Of a stretch of 64,000 nt of DNA, positions 36,501 through 48,762 are shown in pieces; position 1 is the stretch's first letter; every line of letters begins with the position of its first letter. The stretch comes from Toxotes chatareus. Lineage: Eukaryota; Chordata; Actinopteri; Toxotidae. The notes beneath the pieces are model-generated. The model did no database searches. It saw nothing but the letters and a program-made list of their open reading frames with translations, and was not told the DNA's origin. The stretch is from contig CM028902.1 in assembly GCA_016801885.1 (NCBI GenBank), positions 1,302,001 to 1,366,000 on the forward strand, read 5' to 3'. Made by a program: the position numbers and the translations under genes.

Positions 36501-36970
36501 GCAGTCCGTTGAGGCTCCCCGTTCCATGAGAGTTCACCCCACCTTCCATGTCTCCAAGATAAAGCCAGTTCACAACAGTCCCTTGGTCCCTGCAGTACCA
36601 CCCCTCCGCCTCCACAAATGGTCGATGGCGGTCCTGTGTATGCCGTGGCGTCGCCTGATCCGCTCTCTCGCCGACGGGGTAGAGGTCTCCAGTACCTTGT
36701 TGACTGGGAAGGTTATGGTCCTGAAGAGAGGTCCTGGGTTCCTGCTCGCCATATTGTGGACCCCAACCTCATGGCCGACTTCCATCGGCAACACCCGACC
36801 AGCCAGCCAATATGTCGGTTCGTCAGTGGTACCCGGATCTTGCCCCCATCTGTCCAGGGCGTTCAGGACCGTTCTATGGGGAAAGGTCTGACGTGGGGAA
36901 ACCCTCCCCAGACTCCCTCCACCCGCCCAGCTGAGGAGATGGAATTGCATTGCTCCCAGGAGTTTTAGGC
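33560..36970 (+). pseudogene. pol of the Ty3/Gypsy element, multiply frameshifted
   Basis: Domains read in order across different frames. The aspartic protease has DSGAD at about 33658-33672. The reverse transcriptase runs from about 34240 to 34860, with YLDD at about 34574-34585. RNase H lies at about 35000-35380 (WTDHKNLEYL). Integrase lies at about 35550-36500, with an HPGVQRTRH zinc-binding start, CPTC, catalytic Asp in SLDFVTGLP and the later NGQTERMNQE segment. The chromodomain lies at about 36680-36790 (YLVDWEGYGPEERSW). Frame changes occur near 34377, 34840, 35040, 35990 and 36500-36620, besides breaks before the RT. No functional polyprotein can be made. Confidence 0.9.
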
Positions 36971-37031
36971 CCACCCTGCACCCCCTCCTCCCTCCCAGTG
37001 TGCTGCCTTTTGGGATGTCGGGAGCCATCCC

Positions 37032-37044
37032 TTGAGGGGGGGGT
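37032..37044 (+). promoter_or_regulatory. polypurine tract of the LTR element
   Basis: CTTGAGGGGGGGG immediately precedes the right LTR, the expected position of the plus-strand priming site in Ty3/Gypsy elements. Confidence 0.8.
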
Positions 37045-37046
37045 TC

Positions 37047-37753
37047 TGTCACATTCTGCTCTGCCCTCTCCTGCCCTGCTGCTCAGCCACACCCCCTCAT
37101 CAGCGCAACTACTTCCACCTGCTGCTATCACTGCCACATTGCTCAGCCACACCCCCTCATCAGCCCAACTACTTCCACCTGCCCACCAATCAACCTATAT
37201 GCAGCCTTATCCCCTCACTCTTTGCCAGATTGTCTTCGCTCACATGCCTGACTCTCCAGCACTTGTTTCCGGACTGTTTACCTGTTATCGACCTGTTTTG
37301 TTCCTGACCTCGCTTCACGTCTCTGCCCCGGTAACCCACCAGCCTTCTGTCGTCGACTACGAGTACTGCCTGCCTGTTCTCCATTCTTCTCCTGTCTGTG
37401 GCTGCTCGGCTCCCAGCTTCACCTCCCCGGCTCATCCCCTCTGTCCTCAGCTCCTCCGGATTCACGCCAAGCCCTTATTCTCAACCACCTTCCAGCAAGA
37501 GACTTCCAGCAGTGAGTTAGAGACATTTCTCTTCCCTGAACTCGTGGAGCCAGTTAAGAACTGTTGGACTGGTTACCTGCTCACGTTCCTCCCATACTCC
37601 CTGTCTGCCCTGTTGGTCCTGTGGTTAAGTGCTTGCCTAGCACACGGGAGAACCGAGTTCGAATCCTGTTGTACTCACCTGCACTGATCCTCTGGTTTAT
37701 AACTTGCTGAATAAAGACTGTTTATGCTGATTTGTGCTGCAGATACCTGTACA
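37047..37753 (+). repeat. right LTR
   Basis: Nearly identical to the left LTR, starting TGTCACATTC after the polypurine tract. It lacks a few bases around the TATA motif (CTATATGCAG in place of AGTATATATGCAG) and about 15 bases near the end. AATAAA is at 37710-37715. Scattered substitutions between the LTRs suggest insertion some time ago but not ancient. Confidence 0.88.
37619..37673 (+). other. tRNA-like segment in the right LTR
   Basis: The same segment as in the left LTR, with an intact B box GAGTTCGAATCC. A box, anticodon-like loop CTAGCAC and B box are spaced about as in a tRNA. It may be a fossil of a tRNA-derived SINE head captured in the LTR, or chance convergence. Confidence 0.5.
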
Positions 37754-40712
37754 TATGTCCACAAAATCCGTTCACAATCACAGATGTATTTCAGAAACTT
37801 GGCAGGTGAGAGTAATATTCTCGTTGCTGACAGGACTGAGGGCCAAGACTGAAACAATAAAGTTCAGGTTGTCAGAAATGTCACTTTCTCTGTCAGTATA
37901 ATCCAGTAGGGTAAATCCCAAGGCTCAGCTTCTCCTTCTCCTGCTTCTCCTGAACTTAAGTTTTCCACGTCTGTTTTACTTCTTTGGATAAAGCCGGATT
38001 AAAGCCACAGGTCCTCTGGAACAAAAGAGCGGCTCATTCCTGCAGATCTCCTCCCTCTTCGCTCAAGGCAGCGGAGAGGTCAGAGCGAGGAGTGCTGTTG
38101 ATCCATTAGAGCGGCGATCCTTCCTGCCAGCTCGGGGAGGGCTGACCTGTGACCCAGAATGTGTTCCTGCCTCTCCTCCATTTGATGCCAGAGCTGCTCT
38201 CATCACCTCCCACTCAGAGCGCCGGCTCTCGGGGCTGAACAGCTAGAGATCTCCTCGCCTGACACAGAAAGCTCAGCAGAGATGAATTTACACGCTGGCA
38301 TGTATTATACCATATGAATTTCTTCGCTCATGTAATTTCCAGCACTAATTTTCACTTCTCCAGTGATAAATCTCAACATCAACTGCATGAACTGGCACAG
38401 ACAGACATTCATGGTTCCCAGAGGATGAACTGTAATCACTTTGGTGATCTGCTGACTTTAGAATCCTAGTTATTATTCCCATTTTGGAAAACCTGGAAAT
38501 GCTAACTGGAGTACTGAGAGAGAAAGAGTTATACACCTGATCCAGGTTTCTGATCATTTACATTCTGGCTCAAACTCAATAACCGATGGTAAATAATGTA
38601 CTGATGATCAATATGGTGAAATAAAGTCACATTTTGATTCTGTTAATGTTGTTACGGTCAACAAGACATTAATGAGCGCATACATGTTAAGTGGGAATCA
38701 AACTCCCGGCCTGAGGTCATGCCACAGTGCCTCATTGTGCAGCTGTGAATATCTGTGGAGGATTTAAAACGTGGAAAGAAGCTGACGAGGGGAAAATTAA
38801 TCTGGAGACAAAGACGCAAGGCTTGAAGATGACACAGTGAATGTCTCCTGCTGGATGAAGCCATGAAGTCCGTCGTGTACAGTAAACAGTGTGTGGGAGG
38901 GAAACGCTCCACTGGTCTGAACACAATGACACAAACTTGTATTTTATGCTGCTGATGCCCTTGAGGGCTTTTATTTGAGAACATGATGGCTTTGTTTTTT
39001 TCTGTTTGTGGTGGTAAATAAAGACGGGTTTCCATGCCAGCACAGATCTGCTGACACTCAGCTCATTATGAAACCTTTCTCAGAAGCGGCAGTTTTTCCT
39101 TTTTCTTCCTGTAAACTCACTTTGTCCCTGGATTTTTTTTTTTTACAGACCACTAACAATGTGCAGGAAGTTCTGTTCTGTCATTGAAATGCTACCACAG
39201 TGAAAAACAGAGAACTGTCAGTGTCCATGTGAAGAAACAGGAATGTTTCTCCAGCCTCAGGTGTTCAGAACTAAAAACTAATAATCTAAACACATTAAGA
39301 CTCAAAATGGCTCTCAAACCACTGACCAGGGATCATATCCGGCTTAGCTGGAGTAGCTTAAAGTAAGAAGCTAAAATGTTATGGCTAATGATACAATATT
39401 CCACCATAATGCTAACGTTACACAGCTTGATAATAACGTTAGCTTACCTGCTGTTTTCACGTTGGCTCCTGTTATTTCTTTGCAGCTTCTTGTCTCATTT
39501 TCTGTGGTTCTGTCTTAGTCAGCAGCAGGCATTAACATTACAGGAGTCCCTGAACATGTTCATCAGGTCAACGCTCAGTCAGTTTGCTCCCTGTTGTCCT
39601 TAAGGTCAGAGCAGAAGGCCGTGAACTGACAGCTGTTATGGAGTTAAAATGTTTCAGAGTTCTCAGTGCTGGCTCTAGGACCCAGCATCACCAGAATCCA
39701 GACTGAACAAAGCCCTGTGTGAGCAGGACTATTGAACACAGGTGTGCAGGACACACACCTGGCTCAGGATTAAACCCACCTCAGAACATACTGTGGGAAT
39801 AATCCTCCTTCTTCTCTTTAATAATATTTGTCATTGTGATCTCCTGGGATATACGTGTGCGTTGCTGGTGTAGTTTGTTCAGTATGTTTCTAAACACTTT
39901 AGGGTTTAGGAGAAATAATATTTTTGATGTTTGTTTTCTGTTGTTCATAAAATCCTGAAATGTTTCATTCAGTGTGGCCAGATTTGTCTGATGCTTCAGC
40001 ACTGTACTGACCACAACACAGACAATACATTTGTTCTTAAAATAACACACACACAGGTTGGTTGCATAAACAGACTACCCGCATCACATCCATGGTTTTG
40101 GATTTAACTGTAACTGTAGATGTTCTTTATGTTTCCATCATATTCTGTTCTGCTCTCCTGTATTTTTTTTTTCCCACGACAGAAGAATTTGTTTCTTGAA
40201 TTTAAAGATCATGTTTCAGAGAACCTGACAGGCAAAATGCGGTGGTGATTCCACCTTCAGATGGAGGAATGCAGCCTCATTAAAGCAGCAGAGGGAAGGA
40301 ACGATGCATTTCTGCAGAGTGAGGTAAACCAGGAAAACACAGCATGGAGATTTCACCAAACCTGAGGACCAATACAGCTCATATACAATGTGATTAAATC
40401 ACAAACTACAGACGGATAAATGACCACAGATCTCAGAGAAAACCTTCATTATGTTTCGTAGGAACCTGTAACTGAAACCTGTCGTCCAGAACGACGTTGA
40501 CCTGGGAGGTGCATTCGAAGACAGTCTGAAAATCATTTTCTGCAGCTCGCTTTGCATACAGGTGTTATGATACTGGAAAATCACACAGATTGAATCATCA
40601 TGGCTGTGAAAAATGAGTAAGGCAATAACAAAAAACTAACAAGACAGGAGGAGTGTACAGGGTTCAAATGGCATGCAATGCATAATGAAGAAAAGCCTCC
40701 ACACAGACACAG

Positions 40713-40736
40713 ACACACACACACACACACACACAC
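40713..40736. repeat. (CA)12 microsatellite
   Basis: A perfect CA repeat in intergenic DNA, preceded by imperfect ACAGACAC units. Confidence 0.93.
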
Positions 40737-43700
40737 TTTCAAGCGCTGATAAATTCCCACAGTTCAGTTGCCAGCTCCCCCTCCCAGATGTCAAAGAACA
40801 CATTCCAATTAAAAAATTCCTTCCTCCCATCCACTTTAATATACAGTATTTCTATTTCTGTAATAACGTAATTTCCCTCTGGGGATCAACAAAGTCTTCT
40901 TATGTTTACAGACCTAAAAAAAACCCAACAAACTAAATAACACAATAAGTGAAGTGAATCTGAGTCTGAAATCCAACCTGCTTTACTCACTGCTCCATGT
41001 TCCATTAACAGCAGCACCTTTACACACCTGCACATTTTTTTAGCCTTAAACAGCTTGACCACAAGTTTCCATGCAGCTCTCTGTGGTCTGAAGCGGTTTT
41101 CAGTTCGATGAGGGCGTCATCTGTGGTTCAGCTCAGAGTTATTTTGCAGGAAACTGGATCCACATTTAACAACCAAAGTTGTGCATTTTGATGCAGATCA
41201 TTTTCTGTTATTAAAATAAATTTAGAAGATTGTGTTTGAACTCTCTGACAATTTTCTCATTGTAAATGTGTCTCATTGCAAATAAAATGCATGCACTGCT
41301 AAAGTTCTGTTACATTTTCTGTGCATTTGGATGGAAACCCACTGAACGACAAAAATGTATTACCAGTTGGCCAAAGTGGGCAAAATCTCTGTGGCTCAAG
41401 ACTTTTTTATTTCAGCTTCTATGATGCAGACTGAAATGAACTGGGGCAGTTAAAAGGGGCCCAGTATCCAGTTTTGTTATTGTCTTTAGAGTTTTCATAT
41501 TTTTCAGTTTTACAAATGTCTTTCTTGTGTCTGCAGCTGCTCCTCTCAGATGGTGGCAGTGCTTTTTGAAATCAGATCAGCCTGGTCCTGTCTGCTGTCT
41601 GACTGAGATACAACCCACAGGAACCACATGGACGGCAGGTTGGGCTGCGTTCAACAGCCTGCCAGGTTCTCAGTAACAGAAACCTGCTCTGTGTGCAGAG
41701 GAGCGTGGACTGCAGAGCGCCTGGTGGAGAGCTGAATTCAAAAAGAAATAAATCACCGTCCATCCAGCCATGACAACGAGCGTGCGAAGAGGACGTGTGA
41801 CTCTGAACAATCCTCCGGCCGGGGGGGAGAATCGCTGCCTCTCCATCTGTGAGCTCTGCTGCATTCAAAGTGAAACCATCTGGGTCTCAGGGCAAACGGG
41901 GGAAAGTTAATGAGATTTTGAGCAGGCACTAAATGTAACGGCACTCCTTGAACTTTTACAATGACCTCCAGCAGCCTGCACATAATAACCCTAAATGACT
42001 TTACAGCCTGGGTCAGTTATTAGGATCTGCTTGGGTTACAGTCATGAGGTCTGCAGGGAGACGACAGGATAGAGTGAAGGGCTGTAGAGCGATTTATCAG
42101 ATTCAGGAGAGTGAGGAGACGGAAAGTGACCTGAGCCATTCTAACCATGACTGCTGCAGGAACTAAAGAGCCCCGAACATGACTACTGAACTAAAAAGCC
42201 CTGTGTTTAGAATAAAATCAAGTCAGAGGCATGGATGAAGTAGAAAACACTGATAGACAGGGGAAATTGCTTGGTCACAGTAGCTCAGTTGCACACAAAG
42301 ATAATAAAGATAATATAAATAAAATACAATAGTAGAAGCAATAGTTGTACTCTCTCTCTATATGTATATATACACATACACAATTTGATACTCCACTAAG
42401 GCAGCTCAGTCCTCTGGGTTTTATATTTTCGTAACAGAAAAGGTTCGAGTTCAGGATGCTCAGAAATCTGTAAAAAAAAAAAACTGAAACAGTTTAAACA
42501 AAACCTGGACATTATAACCATCATGAAGGAGGATTTATTTATATTTCTAAGGGCAGACTTAAAACATGTAAAGCCTCAATGAGGCTTTAAATAAAAACAA
42601 ACTAGTAGCAATAACACAAACGAAAAAATCTAATAATTTACATTTGACGATTTTTTTTCACTGAGGGTATTTTCTGTTGGCAGGTTCAGATATCAACCAC
42701 ACTGAGCCTGAGCTGATTCTCAGCCTGCTGTGCTGCTGTTCGGAGCAGAAGAACAGTGCAAACACGCCCCCTACTGGCCGTGAAGCTTTGTTCACATCAG
42801 CACCACAGAATGACAGTTTCATCGGCCCTGAACCTCGATCAGCTCCGAGCAGGAACATCCTCCTCTAAGACAAACTAACAAAGCTTTTATTCTTGTTATT
42901 TCTGTTCTTGTGAGATTCAGTGCAGAGTTTCAGTGTCCTCTGCATTCACTATTTGCTGGACATCTGACCTTTGACCTGCTTGATGTGTACTTGCTGTTTT
43001 CAGCCCTGAACAGCACAAAAACATGGTGTGAAATATTCAGTTCACTCTTTATTATTCATTATTACTCTTTATAAGTCTGATCATTTTTACATGATTTACA
43101 TTGACTACCAGCACAAAATATCAGCTTTCAGAAGCTTCAGTCCAAAAATATCAGTCTCAGCTTTCAGGGAGCCATATTGGTCGGACTGGACTCCTCCCTG
43201 CCCTCTGACCCATGACCTCACGGGCGCAGCGTTGGTGTAAACGTCAGCCTGGTGTTCTTACTTAGCTCATTGTAAATCACTCTGCATTAACGCTGCACAT
43301 CAGGACATCGACTAAATAACACAGATGGGAACATAAATATTTTTTTCCTCTCTGTCATCAGTCGTTTGAGGTTTTTTCTACTGTTGCACTTACTGTTATT
43401 ACGAAATGAAAAACACAGAATACTTGAGACGATGCCGACACTATCATCTATCCCCCCGGAGCAGCTGATCATAGCCAATCAGAAAACAAAGCTTGCATTT
43501 GTTTGGGCTTCAGAAGATGTGAACAGACAGGGTGAATATTTGTGTATCAGAGATGTGATGTGACCCCACCTTCATGATCCAGAGGGTTTTAGTGCTGCTG
43601 CTCAGAGCTGCCGAGTTTCTTACTGCTGATTTAAACCAACGGCTTCCACCTGAATTCCCAGCTGACCCTAATTAAACAGGAAGACTGATGAGGAGCAGAA

Positions 43701-44421
43701 CTGAAAGAGAAAACCCTCAGACAGCAACGCTCAGCAGAGTTCAAGTTTTACTCGGGTTCTGGAAAAATGATGAATGATGAATTCAGCCAAGAACTAAAAT
43801 AAAATCAAAAATAAAGAAAACCTCCTCAGTTTCTCAATGAATTGATGAATTCTCTCTTCAGAAGCATAAAATGGACTCAAACCAAAAATTCCTCACCGCT
43901 GTAAACGCTCCTCTGTGAGTGCTATGAGCCAGCAGGAGAACTCAGGACGCCATGACTTCATTAAAGAAACATCATCATCATCAAACACCAGCCGAGTCAA
44001 AAAAAACACCAGTTCTGATTATTATTATTATTTCATATAATTATTTTAGGCATTACTTATTTTTTTTGCATTTAACAAATAACAGTAATAATAATAATAG
44101 TGACACCCTGAGCCATACTCTGCCTGTGTTTATTTTTCTTTTTATTCTACACCATTTTGATTTACATAAGAAAAAAAATGCAATTAGATGCAACAGATAG
44201 ATGCAATGAAAACTCCTAAACACCTAAATTACAGACTGAGAAAAGGGAGTCTTGGTGAAGTCACATGATCCAAATATAACTGAGAGGCGTCTCCTCACAT
44301 TCCCCAGGAGGCTGAGAGGATAAAGTTAGCTGCTGAGGAAACTCTAGAGGCCCTGGAGCCTCGGGCCCCCAGCAGACCAGAGACAGGGCTCAGAGCACCA
44401 TACAAGGAGTGTGAGGGCATC

Positions 44422-44445
44422 TGTGTGTGTGTGTGTGTGTGTGTG
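44422..44445. repeat. (TG)12 microsatellite
   Basis: A perfect TG repeat in intergenic DNA. Confidence 0.93.
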
Positions 44446-45229
44446 GTTCATCTGAAACCAGCAGTGAGATAAATCATTACAGAACCACAGGAGCTTAATG
44501 AGAGTTTGGATCATTGAGCTCCTTCTTCACACCTGTGAGACATTTCTCCAGATTTTTGTTTGTCTGTTCATTCATTTGTTTGTTTTTGGCTTTATTTAAC
44601 AGAACTTTTATTCACTTTAAACTGTCACAAACGAGCACAGGCCGATGAATCCACTCTGCCTGGAATCAGAGGCGAGCTCCCAACATAAAGTCCCACACAT
44701 TTAGCAAAAGATTTTAGATTCATCTTTATATTTTATTCATCCCTCAGAATATGGTGGATAAGCTTTATTCAGAGCAGAAGTGTTTAGTGTTTGTAAAGGT
44801 GTGTTTTGTATGTACTGGGATTAATAGAAAATAACTGATTCCAGCACTGAGGTGTAGTTTGTCTTTATGTCGACATGTCAGATCACTGACAGTTTCTAAT
44901 AATAAGGAGGTTTTTTAAAACAATGGTTTCTTGTGTAAACCTTGGCTTACTTATTTTTTAGGCTCAAAATGTTTAAATATTATTCAAATATTAAACTAAA
45001 ACAAAAATAAACACACTAATGGCTGAAGGATCAGTGTTTTCCGACCGGGATTTTAATCATCGCAGTGTTAAATAATCATGTAGTATAAATATTATTTCAC
45101 ATTTTTAACAATTTACAAAGCTTTATATAAAAAGAAGGTAGGGTTGCACTTTGATTCATGATCTCAGTATTTCTGAATCTGATGGAACAAAAGACAAAGA
45201 TCAACACTTATTTTCTTCCACATTTGACT

Positions 45230-45235
45230 TTATTG
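45230..45235 (-). terminator. poly(A) signal of tnni2 copy A
   Basis: AATAAA on the - strand (plus TTTATT), 242 bases downstream of the stop codon of copy A. It is the first canonical signal after the stop. Confidence 0.55.
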
Positions 45236-45476
45236 TGTTTATTCAACATGGTTCAGTTTGTGTGAATGTTTGTGAGTCGGTGTGTGAACCTGCAGAAACT
45301 CTCTCGACACTCCTCCCCTTCGCTCCGGACAAAACAAAGTGCACAAAAAAAAACAAACAAACCTTCAGACATTTCTCCTGCAGAGTGACTTCTCTCAGAC
45401 ACGTCAACCGCCTGATTCAACAGATATAAGACACGTGGAGTTCATATAAACAGAAAGACAAACAGCAGCGATACGT

Positions 45477-48400
45477 TTAGGAAGACTCAAACATCTTCTT
45501 CCTGTCAGCCTTATCCTCGATGTTCTTACGCCAGTCACCCACTGCTTCTGTAGTCTGCAGAGGAGAGGACACAAGTCAGTTCAGACACCCGGGGCTGGGT
45601 TGTTGTTGTTTTATTTTTAGGAGTAGACTACACTGCCACCAAGTAACCAGTTAATAAATACACTCACTGAGGGTTATTAGGCTGATTTAGCTGATCCAGC
45701 CTTTTTGGATTCAATATTAAACTGACAGAATAAATAACAGACCGTAAAACACTTGTCCCAGACTGTTGTCATGAAGACTAATATCAGCATGATGAACAGA
45801 AATCTTAATTCAGTGTATCAGGGTCTTTTTCCGGGGTGGAGTTCACTCTCTTTTAAATGTTTTTACAGGTTGACAGTTTTCTCATCTGAGTCAGGTGTGA
45901 CATTTGTGATTTTGGGATATATAAACAAAATTGACTTGACAACGGGGTAAACCTCATCTGCTGAGGAAAACCATAAAATTCAGTTGAAAGCTCTGAAGTG
46001 GACCTTGAGTTCAAGATAATGGCAAAAGTCATGTATACAGGTTTAACCATCTAACGTTTCTATTCCAGTAAACTGATAATGTATAAATGCAGCCTCCTTT
46101 CTGATTAAAATACTTTAGTAAAACAGTTTGATCCAATATTTATATTTTCTGTCATAATACAGGTGATCGGTACACGTTGAGTTATACTTTTATACTCATG
46201 TTGATAGTGAACTGCTCTTTCAGAAAGTAGGACCCACATTTCCTTTCCTGACTTGAAACCATTTTGAACAAAGTCAGACATAGTGTTGGGTCTGTCTGCA
46301 GGTACAAAATCTAAACCCTGAGTCAAAATATTTACCTTTGGTAACAAACCAGAAATCATCACAAACACCAGCTACATGCTTTAAATATGAAAGTAAAAAC
46401 ATTGAACCCACCTCCTCTTTCACCTCCTTCTTCACCTGCTTCAGGTTGGACCTCAGGTCCATGGTCACCTTGTGTTTGGAGCCCAGCAGAGCCTGCAGCA
46501 TGGAGTCAGCAGACATACGAACCTTCTTCAGGGCGGGTTTCTTCACACCTCTCAGGTCCACCACTTTGATATTAAGCTCTTCGATCTGTGAGAAGGGAAA
46601 GGGTTTTAGTTTTAGTTTGCTGTCCTTCAGAAGGCTGTGATGCTCTCAGAGGACATTTACCTCTTTGTCAGCTTTCTGCACTTTGGCCTCGATGTCGTAT
46701 CTCTCCTCATCAATCTTGTCGATGGCGGCGTGGAGCTTCTTGCAGAATTCCTGTCATTGCACAAACACAGTTTTCATGTTACATAAATAGTTTGTAGGAC
46801 TACGGGTGCTCTGATATTCAAGTGAAAGAGAAAAATACAGTGACCTCCAACTGAAATATGAGGAATTAAGTTTATAATATTTATTTTGCTCATGTTGCCA
46901 ACACTTTGTGGCTTTATACATTTCAAACCCCAAAAACATCAATTTCATGAAAATGATAATGATTTTAAAAAAGATTTTTTTTCCTCCAAAATGTGAAGAC
47001 AATTTACAGTAATGCTAACAATGCTAATTTATGGCAGCTAAATTCAACTTAGTGCTTCATTTAATACTTCCAGCTATCCTCTGTATGTGGAGAGCTAAGA
47101 CATGTACAGTAGCTAGTAGTAAGTCCCATGTTCAGGCTAACTTGTTTCAGTTTCCTTTGTTCAGCAGATTAAATCTTCACAGACATTTTTCTTTTTCGTT
47201 TGCATTCAGCAACTATAAAGTTCCCATGAGGCTTCTGCATATGTGTTTCTAAGATAGCTTCAGTTAAATGCTAACAAAATAACTCTGGTGTCCTCTTTGT
47301 AAAAAAATTGCAAGATCCTAAATTTAAACAAAAATTAGAAAATACATCTAAGAATGGAAGCTACGTAGTGAAACTTAAGCTAGCCTAAAATGTAGTGGGA
47401 ATTTAGCTCTCAACCCAAAAGTAAAGACTCTACCCTGCTTAAAGATTGTCAGTGTTGTGTAACAAACAGAAAAATTCTGGCAATCATTTAAAATGATATA
47501 TGATAAACATGACACTGTGTACATTGGGGAAAAGGTTGTTAGCCTAGCTTCACACAATGACTGGAAACAGGTTGAAAATGTTACAAGGTCGTATCATATA
47601 ACTGCCTCTGAAAAGTTTCAAGTTACTATAGATCGTTTTGGGGTTGTCAAAATGTGTTGGGATTTTTTTTGTTTGTTTGTTTGTTTTTTATTCGATGGAG
47701 TTCAGGAAACAGTTTCCACCTGCTTCTAGTGTTTTGCCGGATTTCTCCCTGTGTTTGCTGAATGTTCTCTCAAAATGGCGGTTCTACAAACAAGCCCTCG
47801 CTCTTTGACTCTGATGGTCATTCAGAGGCTTTTCCTGAACCACTGAGATATCATTTTTTCAGGGAAACACTGATGCTCCTCTCACCATGAGGGCGGTCTG
47901 GTCTCCGCTCATGTCTGGGGCGGGACAGTGTTCGGCCATGTAGGCCTCCTTCGCTGCTTCTACATCCTTTTTCTCCTGCTCGATCCAGTTCATAGCGATC
48001 TGGAGGATCAGGCTCTGCAGGACAACAAACAACAGATAAAGGTCCATTCAGAACTCTGCATTGTTGTTTTCTTTATAGAGGTCAGATTGTATTAAGATGC
48101 AGCCTTTGACATGCATGTAAGCTCTGTGCCACAGAGCGGTAGTAGCTGTAGTAGTGGCAGCAGTAGAGTGGAGAGAAGGGAAATCAGAAAGTCTTGGGAG
48201 ACGGGCTAAGATTTTGTTGGTTTTGGGGTTTTTTTAATGGATTTTTGACAATAATAAAAATATAGAATCATGTCAGACTTATCCTGTAAAATGTGCTTGG
48301 AGAAGATGTTTAATACTGTGATGTTTAATATGTTTTTAAAGCAGATATTTTCAGAAAAGGCCTTGAATTTGTATCCAGGACTGTAAGATATGCATCTGTA

Positions 48401-48762
48401 ACTGAATTTATTTTGAAATGGATATTCTTAAGTGGCTGGTTTACCTTCAGGTGATGCCTGCGGCTGGAGGTCATCTTTTTCCTGTTTAGGAGGAAGTTGT
48501 TTTACAGATCAGTTAACCTCATGTTCTCTGAGAAATTCAATGTCCAATGTCCATTTTTTCAAAGCAGTTTTGCATAAGAAAGATTTAGGAAGATTTATCA
48601 TCTTTTGCCTCTGTAAGCCTATTTTCAGAAAATATTTTAGATTCCATAATTATGAGGTTATATGCCTGTAAACAAGGATATTTTTGCACTGAGGGAATTT
48701 GGGTGAAATGGAAACATGATGGATCTAATAAATGATGACACTGCTCAGACTTACTCAGACAT
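45477..48762 (-). CDS. tnni2: troponin I, fast skeletal, copy A
   Basis: Six coding exons in transcript order: 48762-48755 (ATG plus 5 nt), 48481-48445, 48014-47886, 46750-46661, 46585-46412, 45554-45477 with stop TAA. All junctions are GT-AG with matching phases, and the product is 171 residues. Landmarks: MSEKKMTSSRRHHLK; SLILQIAMNWIEQEKK (TnC/TnT-binding helix); EAYMAEHCPAPDMSGDQ; KLHAAIDKIDEERYD; the inhibitory segment GVKKPALKKVRMSADSM; the switch region LLGSKHKVTMDLRSNLKQVK; and C-terminal VGDWRKNIEDKADRKKMFES. Role: inhibits actomyosin ATPase on the thin filament until Ca2+-troponin C binds. Exon 1 is non-coding (50054 to about 50115). Compared with copies B and C it has one codon less in exon 3. 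The family is about 180 residues in mammals. Confidence 0.92.
46751..47885. other. tnni2 copy A intron 4
   Basis: A 1.1-kb intron between the 129-bp and 90-bp exons. No gene or distinct repeat is recognised. Confidence 0.5.

Larger units (their letters stand above)
31751..37753 (+). mobile_element. Ty3/Gypsy LTR retrotransposon (chromovirus type), degenerate
   Basis: Two LTRs of about 0.7 kb flank a 4.6-kb interior with, in order, gag, aspartic protease, reverse transcriptase, RNase H, integrase and a chromodomain. This is the order of Ty3/Gypsy elements, and the chromodomain places it among chromoviruses. There is no env-like frame. A G-rich polypurine tract lies just before the right LTR. 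The interior needs at least six frame changes to read through, so the copy is inactive. I could not find a convincing target-site duplication (ATTTT before the left LTR against TATGT after the right). It inserted between lsp1 and the tnni2 cluster, in the same orientation as prr33. Confidence 0.93.
37754..45225. other. intergenic region between the LTR element and the tnni2 cluster
   Basis: No supported gene is present in 7.5 kb. It holds a CA repeat at 40713-40736, a TG repeat at 44422-44445, a TA-rich block near 42355-42372 and AAT/ATT trinucleotide tracts around 44020-44100. Short open frames have no family features and no splice-site support. Confidence 0.5.

Noticed and set aside
45611..45620. 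MEF2-like TTATTTTTAG in the last intron of tnni2 copy A
   Set aside because: A single AT-rich decamer in an intron, not shared by the other two copies; expected by chance.
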